A DNA stretch of 64,000 bases from Anaspis maculata (lineage: Eukaryota; Arthropoda; Insecta; Coleoptera; Scraptiidae), in contig OX421966.1 in NCBI GenBank assembly GCA_949128115.1, forward strand, positions 31,823,042-31,887,041, written 5' to 3'. Below the pieces are notes generated by a model. That model did not search any database. It was not told the DNA's origin and saw nothing but the letters and a program-made list of their open reading frames with translations. The translations under genes were made by a program, and so were the position numbers. Shown in pieces: positions 29,433 through 38,190 of the stretch. Each line of letters starts with the position of its first letter. The first letter of the stretch is position 1.

Positions 29433-29439
29433 TTATATA
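29433..29439 (-). promoter_or_regulatory. TATA box of the coiled-coil/polymerase unit
   Basis: Minus-strand gtatataaga, about 90 bases upstream of the ATG at 29,345 and just inside the right terminal repeat, is placed to drive both this gene and the overlapping polymerase gene. Confidence 0.5.
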
Positions 29440-29570
29440 CTGTCGCACCACAAAGGAACAAAGGAATTTACATCGCGCCAGACGTGTTTTCTTTTAACGA
29501 CTTTGTTTTTAATGTTGAAGGTTGATAACTGGCGGGGTTAAGGAACAGACCAAGGTTAGGACGCGGACCG

Positions 29571-29988
29571 AGGTCAAGGTCGAAGTCAAGGTCAGGGGTC
29601 AATGACCTTTCAAGGTCAAGGTCAGGGGTCAATGACCTTTCAAGGTCAAGGTCAGGGGTCAATGACCTTTCAAGGTCAAGGTCAGGGGTCAATGACCTTT
29701 CAAGGTCAAGGTCAGGAATCGATGACCTTTCAAGGTCAAGGTCAAATTCAAGGTCAAGATCAAATTCAAGGTCAAGGTCAAATTCAAGGTCAAGGTCAAA
29801 TTCAAGGTCAAGGTCAAATTCAAGGTCAAGGTCAAATTCAAGGTCAAGGTCAAATTCAAGGTCAAGGTCAAGGTCAGGGGTCAATGACCTTTCAAGGTCA
29901 GGGGTCAATGACCTTTCAAGGTCAAGGTCAAATTCAAGGTCAAGGCCGTACCCCCCACTCCTGTTTGCAGCCCCCTATTTTATCTACT
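29571..29988. repeat. Polinton right terminal inverted repeat, half-site array
   Basis: The outer bases (gtaccccccactcctgtttg...) mirror the left end. The inner ~375 bases carry about three dozen AGGTCA half-sites (either strand, counted by eye), mostly as TCAAGGTCAAGGTCA, plus tgacctttcaaggtca everted pairs. Confidence 0.9.
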
Positions 29989-29994
29989 GGCGTA
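29989..29994. repeat. Polinton target-site duplication, right (ggcgta)
   Basis: Exact copy of 13,875-13,880. Confidence 0.9.
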
Positions 29995-30539
29995 GTCTTT
30001 CAGCTGCGCACCTCTGGAGCTAGATCTACTAAAAACCTGCTAACTACGCTAACCATAACATGAAATAAGAGACACAAATGCAAACCCCTTTTTCAGATTA
30101 TTTCTACTTGTCAAATTTCCATGTCAATATGTGGGTATTACAGGTATCCACTAGTGCCCACCTAGGCTACTAGACGTCGGAGTATGTTTTCCTCGTAAAA
30201 ACGTCCTCGACGATCAAGTACCGAGCTCTACACCAGGTGGCGTTTTTTAAATGTAAATCGCCTATAGCGAGCACTTGGTAAGGCGGGAGAACTCGGCCGG
30301 ATGCTTAAGGAAAAAATATCTCCCGTCGGGATTGTCAAATCTCAGCTTCACCTTTTCACGTCAAAACCGGCGAAGCTTCTTGTCCAGTTAGTATAGACGT
30401 CCTTGTGTCGATCTCTCTAGAGAGTCTGAAGTCCTGCGGTCAGACAGACTTTTGTAAGAAGTATGACAAGATTCGCTATTTGCACGGAGGCCGGACGGTT
30501 TCAGTACGTTGGTTTCGCATGGTAGAAGCCAAACTTTTC
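29995..30539. repeat. Flank with a copy of repeat family Y
   Basis: About 30,262-30,410 matches the inverse of 4122-4190 and 3745-3800, with the segment between lost at a shared cccgacggg/cccgtcggg word. Its end reads aatcgcctata, as at 13,330-13,340. No gene seen in the rest. Confidence 0.5.
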
Positions 30540-31010
30540 AAGTTGTAATTCAGATAGCGTCAATTGTAATGCAGATTTGTCAATTGAATTTCAGAAAGCG
30601 TAAATTGTGATTCAGATTTGTTAGATGAATTTCAGAAAGCGTTATTTGTAATCCAGATTAGTCAATTGTATTTCAGAAAGCGTCAATTGACTTCCAGAAA
30701 ATCTCAATCGCAATTCGGAAAATGTTATTTGGAATTCGGACCGTGTCAATTGTAATTCGGAAAGTATCATTTGTAATTCGGAACGAGCAGTTGCATTCCA
30801 GATTGCACCCTGATACAATTTTACTCCAGATAGCGTCAATTGTAATTCAGATTTGTCAATTGATTTTCAGAAAGCGTCAATTGTGGTTCAGATTTTTCGA
30901 GTGCAATTCGATCAGAAAATGTCAATTGTGGTTCAGATTTTTCGAGTGCAATTCGATCAGAAAATGTCAATTGTATTTCAGAAAGCGTCAAATGAAATTC
31001 CGAACAATAC
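30540..31010. repeat. Degenerate array of ~20-40-bp caattg/ttcagaaagcg units
   Basis: Repeated words tcaattgtaattcagatt and ttcagaaagcgtcaattg alternate with variation for about 470 bp. The same units occur at 41,080-41,330 and, inverted, at 42,380-42,740. Confidence 0.75.
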
Positions 31011-31345
31011 ATTGCACACATCGATCACACGCAGGCAGATTTTTCATTAGGCAGATATTACATTCTTCACTTTTTGCACGCTCTCTACCCTAATGTCCAG
31101 GATCTTATGTGTCCACGCGACGTTCACATGGAGGTATGCATGGAGATTGATTGAGAGTGGTTTTTGTATACATGCATGTACATATGTAGTTCCATCAGGT
31201 ACTATCCCTAGATGAGAATTTCCTTCGTTGGCCATCCATCTGTAGCGTCAGAAATTTTTGGTGGCCTCTCCAAAATGAAGACATGTCTTCTTAGCATTCA
31301 TATTTTCTCGGCCCAACAACCACGAGGAAGGAAAGTATTTTATGA
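31011..31345. repeat. Internal part of the caattg-array element (copy 1)
   Basis: The segment is an inverted match to 41,370-41,532 plus 42,119-42,165 (shared words: ggttgttgggcc, gaaattctcatctagggatagtacct, ccactctcaatc). It lacks the MITE that interrupts copy 2. Confidence 0.65.
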
Positions 31346-31768
31346 AGAAGGTCGCCGCTATTGATTAATTTTGGACATATGGATGTCGTGGGCATAGCGC
31401 GATTTTAGGCTTTGCTTGTTGACAATAACCCATTTTCACCAAAAATTTCACGTGGTCCTTGGTCATTATACACGCCTTCCGCAATAATCCATCAAAATTG
31501 ACTATCACTTGGTTTATTCAAGAAATATCTGTTCAATTTGTCCCAGGCTTGTGAGTATACCACACGTAAGCGAAATGCCATTATGAGCACCTGGGGATTT
31601 ACCACATTCGCGGAAGTCCTCGTCTTACAAATATCTCACTTGTTTGAAATGACTTATTTCCGAGCTTATTTCTTTCTTTACAATAAATTAACTATTCCTA
31701 AAAATAGCATTTATAAAAATTTGGTTATTTTAATGTAACAATACTAATATCAACTTAATTTGTTGCAG
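31346..31768. other. No gene seen; intron-like upstream part
   Basis: AT-rich sequence without recognisable features. The last ~60 bases resemble an intron end leading to tttgttgcag. Confidence 0.3.
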
Positions 31769-31849
31769 TTATGGAACAATAGTGATGCCAGTGTTCAGTG
31801 AGTTACCAGTGTGGGATAAGGAGCCTAGCGGAGGACTTTGTCACTACGG
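31769..31849 (+). CDS. Possible host coding exon (81 bp)
   Basis: A good acceptor (taatttgttgcag) and a good donor (CGG|GTGAGT) bracket 81 bases with only one open frame. The peptide reads YGTIVMPVFSELPVWDKE then PSGGLCHYG. The length is divisible by three and both borders are phase 2, so it would be a symmetric exon. I do not recognise the protein. It is the only stretch in the window that looks like a normal host gene exon, and no partner exon was found. Confidence 0.35.
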
Positions 31850-32334
31850 GTGAGTTCGACTATTTACTCTCCAAAAAACTAACAAACTGATGCGTACTAT
31901 AGCCCAGGAATTTTAAACGACTATTCCACACAACATACTTCTCACCAATCAATACGTTTGAAACCCTCGAGTTGAACCAATGAAATTAGTTTTATACTGA
32001 TAAAACACCACCTTCGTACAGTTTTATACTGATAAAACTGTGCCTTCCTTTTTATAAATAAACTTGATACTTGATTTAAAAAAGTTCCTGAAAATCGTGC
32101 CTGCTATAAGCCTTTCAAGCGTCACCTACACACAGTGACACCGCTTCCAAAAGTGGCAGTATTGCAATCGGTATATATACTCATCCCTTGTGTCCAACTA
32201 GAGGTGAGATGTAGTTTACTATATTTGTGAAATACCACATTTAGGCAGTTCCTAATTCAAATAAGTAACAATAATTTTGATCTGCAATGATTATCCATGG
32301 AACATTATGTAATTTCTGTTTGTTATAATTGCCG

Positions 32335-32365
<31 letters not shown>

Positions 32366-32800
32366 GCCACAACGGCACCGTACGTCGCCGTAGGTAAGAC
32401 AGGCCAGGCCACCCTCCTGCACAGCAGTTGTCACATTGACAATGAATGACATCCGCAATCCGCGCGGGGCACAAAATCGCAGATCTAGCCACAAAGAGGA
32501 CCAGTTCATCACTTCTGTAAGGTTATGGTTATATTTTGCGGCCAATGTGGTTTCGTTTTTTGAATGGCAAAGCTTTGGAAGACGTTTTTACGTTGAGAAG
32601 CACAATAATAATTGAAATATTAGCTGTTTGTTGGAATGTAAGTGCACTTGATTTCCAAAGCAACTTGATTTAATTAGCATGACCGCATGACAGTGTCACA
32701 ACGCCAAAAAACAATTCCATTTTTTGATATGGGGTGGAGTTGGAATCAAAACGTTTTTATATTTTGATTTTCACGTTTTGTGGAATATTCTCCGCAAATA
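31850..32800. other. Intergenic/intronic, with microsatellite
   Basis: Holds an (ATT)n run at about 32,336-32,364. Read on the minus strand, it follows gtgccgttgtggc as (AAT)n, like the tail of a truncated non-LTR element lying at about 32,365-32,545. A short match (tatagcccaggaatttta near 31,900) to the 858-bp element family is also present. No gene is supported. Confidence 0.4.
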
Positions 32801-32880
32801 CCACTCGAGCTAGTACGAGTTTTATCAAAATTTTCGAACTGTTTCTCAAGCTTTGTTTTCATGAAGCAATTCAACTCGTG
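32801..32880. repeat. Left palindrome arm flanking the LINE
   Basis: About 80 bases that are an imperfect inverted copy of 37,463-37,540. Shared core: ttttcgaact-gttt-caagctttgttttc. Confidence 0.65.
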
Positions 32881-33039
32881 GGAATAAATAAATAAATATC
32901 ATATATTTCCATTAAACTACAATACGGCAGCATTGGATAATGTCAACAGTATATAATAAAAAAACTTAAAAATTAAACAAGTAGGTATATAACATATTAT
33001 ACAAATACAATACAAAACATTATGTAACAGATACCCAAT

Positions 33040-35973
33040 CTACATTCCAATTGCGTCCTCGAAGCTATAGGGACACTTTTCTATCAAATACGCTTTCAGA
33101 CGTCTTTTGAAAATCTCTCCGCTCTGTGCAGATTTGATGTCTTCCGGCAAGGCATTGAATGCCGTGACCGCTCTACAACGCGGTCCCTTTGCATAGAGTG
33201 CAGAAACATGCGCGGGAACTCTCAGTTTGTTCCTATTTCTTGTTACTACTTCCAGATCCCTGTAACACTGCGCGTTGGTCAGGAAATCGTCAGGATTGGC
33301 TCTTACAAATGTAACTAATTTGTACACATAAATTGCGGGGAGTGTCAGAAGGCCCAGCCGCACAAAATGAGGTCTACAGGAGGCAGCACCGGGAAGTCCC
33401 AACATCGCCCTAATCACTCTCTTCTGCGCCATAAACACTCGCTTCCACTCAACTGACGAGTACCATAGAGTCGTCCCATAGGATAGGACTGAATGGACAT
33501 AGGCAAAATAAAACATTTTCAGACTATTCACACTTACATAATTTCTCAACATTCTCACCACACAACTAGCCCTACATAGCCTACTCGTAATCCCATTAAT
33601 CTGGTTGATGTAGCTCAAGCCCTGATCCAGAACCACACCAAGAAACTTGGCCTCCTCTGAAGGAGGTATCGACCTCTCACCATCACTCACATAAAGTGAT
33701 CCAACGAAGCTTTTCCTGAAATGTACCAAAGCAGTCTTATCCGTGTTAATCCTAATGCCCAGATTTTTACAATATTCAGTCATGCTCCTCACTAACCCCA
33801 TTGTTTCCCTGGACAGCTCAGGAATAGACCCAGATGCAACAATGCACGATGTGTCATCTGCATATTGCAAGCAACTAGTCAGCGGAGAAAGAGGCAAATA
33901 GTTACACAGATCATTTACATACAGAACAAACAGTATCGGTCCAAGTATCGAGCCCTGGGGTACGCCGGTTGGCAAGAAGTAGGTCGGCGAACAGGCCCTC
34001 ACAACCTTCCCACCAACCACAGATGTGACATGCACTGCCTGCGGCCGCCGAGACAGGTAAGAGCGGATAAGGTCCGCCGCCCTACCACGCATCCCATACT
34101 CACTAAGCCTACCCAACAGCGTCTCATGATTCACCAGATCGAAAGCCTTGGATAGGTCGAAATAAAGTCCAGCCACGTGGTAATGCTGATCAAGCCTGAG
34201 AAGTATGTCATCAACAGCTGCGAAGAGAGCCGTCTCCGTTGACCTACCGCGCAGAAAACCATGATGAGAGGGTGATATTATCTTGTGCGCCGTTAGGAAG
34301 CTGACCATTCTGCTGTAGATAAGACGCTCAAATATCTTCGAAAAAGTGGTGAGAATGGATATGGGTCGATAATTTCTGATATCAGTCTTTGTCCCTTTCT
34401 TAAATACTGGTATTACCCTAGCCTCCTTCAGCGCGTCTGGAAAAATGCCAGTGGAGAAACTTTCGTTCACAATCTCAGCCAATACCTCAGATATTCTAGT
34501 AGACACCACTTTTACACATTTCACCGGAATCCCATCCACACCCACACTGTTTTTATTTGGAAGCGAAGCAATAACGTTCTCAATCTCCAAAGGCAGGACA
34601 GGACTCAGAAACATCGTCGGGATAGTCCTTGCAGATCCATTATTCCCACTCCCAGTCGAAGTGCTCTGTATTTTACCTGAACCCGAGTCACCACCCACTG
34701 CCCTGAAGTGCGAAGCGAATAGTCGGGATACCTCATCTGGGTTCTCTGTGATCTCATGGCTTTCTGTTGCGATCCTGATTCCCTTTGGGTCATTAGAGCT
34801 GTCACCCCTCAGTGATTTAAAGACTTCGAAAGCTGTCTTTGTTCTATTGTTGGATTTCGCCATGAGCTGCTCACTGTGTGCCCGCCTAGTGTCACGAATT
34901 AACTTACGATATATCCTTTTTTCTGTCCTGAACCGGTCATAGATTTGCGGACTCTTTGTTTCCACGTACAATCTATGCAACTCTCGAAGATGTGTCGATC
35001 TATTCCTAACTTCCGCATTGATCCAATTGGTGTTCTTTTTTTTGGGGAAACATTTTCTTCTTTTAACAGGGAATACTGAATCAAAGTGGTACCTGAAAAC
35101 ATTAAGAAATGCGTCATACTTTTGACTGGCTCCGATGGATTTCTGCACACACAACCATTCCTCACATTCAATCAAACTTTCAAACTCCCGAATGCTGCTC
35201 TCACTGTAGACACGGCTGTACACAAACTTGACATCCCCCGCTGTCGGCTGGACTGCTCCAACGCTCAGGTCCAGGATCTGTGCAAAATGGTCTGAAAAAC
35301 TAGCATCGATTACATGTCCCTGCACTCTGTCAGCAGTAAAACTACTAAAAATGTTATCTATTCGCGTACTAGATAGTGTACTCACCCTTGTGGGTTGAAA
35401 TATATGGGAAAAAAGTCCATAACCAGCAAAAAGATCTGAAACAAGCTTTGCAGCCCCGAGTGCACAATTGGAAAAATCGACATTAAAGTCACCGCAAACC
35501 ACAATGCTGCTGCCAGCATTTCTCCTGGTCAGGCAATCCATCAAAGTACATAAATTATCCAAGAAAATGACTTCACTGCCCGTGGGTGACCTATAGACAC
35601 AGACAATAGTAAGCTTCTCATCACCAAGTCGAACCTCAGCGCAACAAAATTCAAAGTGAGAATCTGCTGTTTTTATTTCCTTATTATCTAATGCTATTCT
35701 CACATTATGGTCAATACAAGATTTCACAAAAATTGAAGTCCCTCCGCCCCGTCTCAGTACACGACAAGAATGGGCAGCAAGACGGTATCCCTTCGGAGTA
35801 TAAAGCAGTACCTCTTCTTCGGTCAACCAGTGCTCACTGATGCAGAGCACATCAGGAGCAGGCACAATCTCGCTAAGGAAGACCTCAAAATCCAGTATCT
35901 TATTCCTAATGCTTCGAACGTTGATGTGCAGTATTCTCTGAGACCTCAAGTCCGAATCAAGAACCGACCGCAT
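33040..35973 (-). CDS. LINE ORF2: AP endonuclease and reverse transcriptase (977 aa)
   Basis: The N-terminal ~240 residues are an APE-type endonuclease: LHINVRSIRNK, a SEHWL motif, VCGDFNVDF, and a final SDHFAQI. The reverse transcriptase spans about residues 490-760, with YRPISILTTFSKIFE, LYFDLSKAFDLVNHE, GVPQGSILGPILF, the catalytic LQYADDTSC and KFLGVVLDQ. The C-terminal ~200 residues are the usual thumb-like extension (SVLSYGTTLWYSS, RVIRAMLGLPG) without an RNase H domain. It nicks DNA and copies the element RNA at the target. The frame is intact. The ATG shares its A with the ORF1 stop. Confidence 0.93.
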   Translation of the reverse strand: MRSVLDSDLRSQRILHINVRSIRNKILDFEVFLSEIVPAPDVLCISEHWLTEEEVLLYTPKGYRLAAHSCRVLRRGGGTSIFVKSCIDHNVRIALDNKEIKTADSHFEFCCAEVRLGDEKLTIVCVYRSPTGSEVIFLDNLCTLMDCLTRRNAGSSIVVCGDFNVDFSNCALGAAKLVSDLFAGYGLFSHIFQPTRVSTLSSTRIDNIFSSFTADRVQGHVIDASFSDHFAQILDLSVGAVQPTAGDVKFVYSRVYSESSIREFESLIECEEWLCVQKSIGASQKYDAFLNVFRYHFDSVFPVKRRKCFPKKKNTNWINAEVRNRSTHLRELHRLYVETKSPQIYDRFRTEKRIYRKLIRDTRRAHSEQLMAKSNNRTKTAFEVFKSLRGDSSNDPKGIRIATESHEITENPDEVSRLFASHFRAVGGDSGSGKIQSTSTGSGNNGSARTIPTMFLSPVLPLEIENVIASLPNKNSVGVDGIPVKCVKVVSTRISEVLAEIVNESFSTGIFPDALKEARVIPVFKKGTKTDIRNYRPISILTTFSKIFERLIYSRMVSFLTAHKIISPSHHGFLRGRSTETALFAAVDDILLRLDQHYHVAGLYFDLSKAFDLVNHETLLGRLSEYGMRGRAADLIRSYLSRRPQAVHVTSVVGGKVVRACSPTYFLPTGVPQGSILGPILFVLYVNDLCNYLPLSPLTSCLQYADDTSCIVASGSIPELSRETMGLVRSMTEYCKNLGIRINTDKTALVHFRKSFVGSLYVSDGERSIPPSEEAKFLGVVLDQGLSYINQINGITSRLCRASCVVRMLRNYVSVNSLKMFYFAYVHSVLSYGTTLWYSSVEWKRVFMAQKRVIRAMLGLPGAASCRPHFVRLGLLTLPAIYVYKLVTFVRANPDDFLTNAQCYRDLEVVTRNRNKLRVPAHVSALYAKGPRCRAVTAFNALPEDIKSAQSGEIFKRRLKAYLIEKCPYSFEDAIGM

Positions 35974-37403
35974 TAATCTGCTGGGACCTGAGAGGGCCTC
36001 CTCTTCTCTAAAAAACGGCTCACATATGCACCGGTCGGCCAGACAGATGGATTCATGGCTAACTCGAAGTGGTCGGCCTGTATTGTTATTTTGAAAGATG
36101 AGTAGAGGTCGGGGTGTCTCGGTGTCAATGCATCACACCTTATAACTGGAAAATGCTTCGTCATCAAATCTGTAAGCTGTACAGGTGTTGTCTTGGGGTC
36201 CAATCGGTACACATGAAGAGAGATACATTTTGGGACTCCCCTAACAGAGGATTCCTCTGTGCTGTTACCTACAACAACACGAGCTCCCCGCTTCTTTTTC
36301 TGGGAATCTCTCAGGTCCGCACCTCCATTGGCATTTTCAGCTGTCCTTCCATCGCCACCCCGACGGAAAATCCCAGATGAACTCGGCTGTCCACCAGCCT
36401 GACCTTTACCGCCAGAAGCGGATGATGTCTGACGCCGCCTCTCCTCGCACCCGTCGATGTTCCCCTCGCGATAAACTTGACTTCCACTAGCTGGAGGGCT
36501 ACGTTTAGACCTGGTGTCGACCTCTGATTTGTTCTTCATCACAGTTGTAGCGTATGTTGTAGGGTGATCTGCTTCAATGGTCGGATTCTGCTTTCTGTTT
36601 TTCTGTACCGCATTTTCTGCCCCCGGTACTGGAGCTCCAATATCCACGGTTGTTGTAACAGTTTTCACATTCGTCCTTATCGTATTGCTCTGTGTAGCAG
36701 GTTTCCTTCTGGACTCCTCGGATCCCTCTTTTTTCATCAAGGGTGCAAGCGGACAATTTTTTCGGTCTTTTCGGTCAAGCTGCAGAAGGTCTATCATCAT
36801 TTTGAGTTCACCAATTCTCTGTTCCTGCTGGTCTAAAAATCTTTCCGAGAGTGCTAGTTTGTCCCGCAGATGCCGGATCAAATCCTCCCTCCCATCATTA
36901 TTTTCGCCATCCGAATGATCGTCATTTGTTTGTCGAGTATATTCATTATTTACGGCATAATCTGTTTGAGATTGTATAGTTTTTACTTCAACAGTACTAT
37001 CAGCAGTTTTTCTTAACGCTTCGAGCTGTCGGGTCAATGTTTTGATTTGCAAACTTTGCTGTTCTATAACTTCATTAAGTTCCTTTTCCATCCGTTCCGA
37101 CTCCTGGACGAACATCTCATGGTCTCTACGCAGCTTCAGGATGTGTTCGCTCTTCCTTCGACCATCCATCTCAAGTTCCTCAACGATGCTCTCCTCGTTT
37201 GCTGCGTTATCCTCATCAATTGCTTCCTTCTTCGTGCATGTGCTACAAATAACTATGTTGTTCCGCAAAAATTTTACACAATTTCTGCTTTTGAATACAC
37301 AACTTTTATGGAATACTCCATAACAACCGGAGCAAACGTAGATGTAACCTTTGGATTTGTAGCCGCAGCACCCAAATATACTCTGGTCTTCAGTGTCGGC
37401 CAT
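35973..37403 (-). CDS. LINE ORF1: PHD-finger, coiled-coil RNA-binding protein (476 aa)
   Basis: Begins with a PHD-type zinc finger (cysteine/histidine pairs in CCGYKSKGYIYVCSGC, FHKSC and CSTC, residues about 12-57). A long coiled coil follows (about 80-215, e.g. RMEKELNEVIEQQSLQIKTL), then a low-complexity basic/Ser-rich linker. The C-terminal domain (SLHVYRLDPKTTPVQLTDLM, ending HPDLYSSFKITI) is typical of arthropod CR1/jockey ORF1 proteins and RRM-like in fold. Its family role is to package element RNA. Intact. Confidence 0.85.
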   Translation of the reverse strand: MADTEDQSIFGCCGYKSKGYIYVCSGCYGVFHKSCVFKSRNCVKFLRNNIVICSTCTKKEAIDEDNAANEESIVEELEMDGRRKSEHILKLRRDHEMFVQESERMEKELNEVIEQQSLQIKTLTRQLEALRKTADSTVEVKTIQSQTDYAVNNEYTRQTNDDHSDGENNDGREDLIRHLRDKLALSERFLDQQEQRIGELKMMIDLLQLDRKDRKNCPLAPLMKKEGSEESRRKPATQSNTIRTNVKTVTTTVDIGAPVPGAENAVQKNRKQNPTIEADHPTTYATTVMKNKSEVDTRSKRSPPASGSQVYREGNIDGCEERRRQTSSASGGKGQAGGQPSSSGIFRRGGDGRTAENANGGADLRDSQKKKRGARVVVGNSTEESSVRGVPKCISLHVYRLDPKTTPVQLTDLMTKHFPVIRCDALTPRHPDLYSSFKITIQADHFELAMNPSVWPTGAYVSRFLEKRRPSQVPAD

Positions 37404-37462
37404 CTTGACACTACGCTACGCTACGCTGTCGGGTTTTTTTCAGATAATAAAGTGACCATTTC

Positions 37463-37540
37463 ACACTCGGCGAATTTCTTGAAAACAAAGCTTTCGAGAT
37501 AGTTCGAAAATTTTATCGATAAAACTCATAGCTCTTGTGG
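37463..37540. repeat. Right palindrome arm flanking the LINE
   Basis: Imperfect inverted copy of 32,801-32,880 (gaaaacaaagcttt, agttcgaaaatttt, ataaaactc). Confidence 0.65.
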
Positions 37541-38024
37541 TATTATATACGAAAAATCGATCAAACCTCAATATAACTGGAAAGGAGCTGAATTTTTGCA
37601 TACAGGCTCACTAAGGTGTGTCCTGAACATCCCACTCTTTCAAAAATCACCGGGATTCCGGAAGTAGAATTCTTGTGTGCACTTTTTTTTCGGGAAATCA
37701 ACCCCTCGCTCTGTGTGGTCAAATTGGTCATAGTATTGAGTTTTCGCTTAGGAGTCTCGTCCAAAGTAGCCTAATTACCACTTCAAGCACCACATTAAAA
37801 ATTCAGCCTTATTGACCGGTGACTTTTTTAAACCCTTATCAAAAGTTGGGAAAAAATTGTGCCGAAATTCAATATTCGACAAAATATTTAGAATGAACCA
37901 TGCATGGCTTTCAAACGTGTTCTTGAAATTGATGTTCACAAGTAGGAGTTGAGGGTTAGGAAGCGGGCTGATTTTTTTACAAACGAAAAAGGAAATTGTC
38001 ATTAGCCGGGTCTAGTACGAAATG
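37541..38024. repeat. Relative of the 858-bp element, then unassigned sequence
   Basis: Positions 37,562-37,690 match the inverse of about 4890-5020 (caaacctcaat, actggaaaggagctg, tttttgcatacaggctc, gtcctgaacatcccact). The remainder shows no feature. Confidence 0.55.
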
Positions 38025-38190
38025 CATCAATCCCGACACCTCAAAATCCTGGCAGTCTAAAGCCCGATACCCCATAATCCCGACAGGCCCGGAATCTCGA
38101 CAAGTACAAAATCCAGACGACAGACCTCGAGACAGACTAAATCCCGACAGCCTGAATCCCAACCAACACTCTAAATCCTGGCATCGCACA
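38025..38190. repeat. Minisatellite, ~20-bp unit (aatcccgacagcct)
   Basis: About eight degenerate units of aa(a/t)cccgaca/aatcctggca occur in a row. Confidence 0.6.

Larger units (their letters stand above)
13881..29988. mobile_element. Complete Polinton/Maverick (adintovirus-like) element
   Basis: A 16,108-bp element starting AGTAGATAAAATAGGGGGCT and ending with its complement, giving the 5'-AG...CT-3' ends typical of Polintons. It is flanked by perfect 6-bp duplications (13,875-13,880 and 29,989-29,994). It encodes protein-primed family B polymerase, chromodomain integrase, FtsK/A32-like ATPase, adenain-like protease, a double-jelly-roll capsid protein, a penton-like protein and a pX-like protein, plus a PLA2-like protein, a BIR protein and several unknowns. 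Nearly all frames are open and the outer ends differ by only one base over about 45 bp, so the insertion is recent. It may be an integrated adintovirus rather than a pure transposon. Confidence 0.95.
32881..37462 (-). mobile_element. CR1/jockey-like non-LTR retrotransposon, apparently full-length
   Basis: Read on the minus strand: a short 5' region (37,462-37,404), ORF1 (PHD finger), ORF2 (endonuclease and reverse transcriptase) and a ~150-base 3' region ending in TATTTATTTATTCC at about 32,881, a short tetranucleotide tail rather than poly(A). ORF1 and ORF2 overlap by one base (TAATG). Both frames are intact, so it may be young or still active. The 5' end is set by the palindrome arm and is approximate. 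Confidence 0.85.

Noticed and set aside
13881..29950. CRISPR-like array from the regularly spaced words in the Polinton ends
   Set aside because: The units are contiguous simple repeats without unique spacers, and the setting is eukaryotic.
32291..32545. 84-codon minus-strand frame ending in an Asn run
   Set aside because: The Asn run is the (ATT)n microsatellite; the sequence looks like the tail of a truncated non-LTR element.
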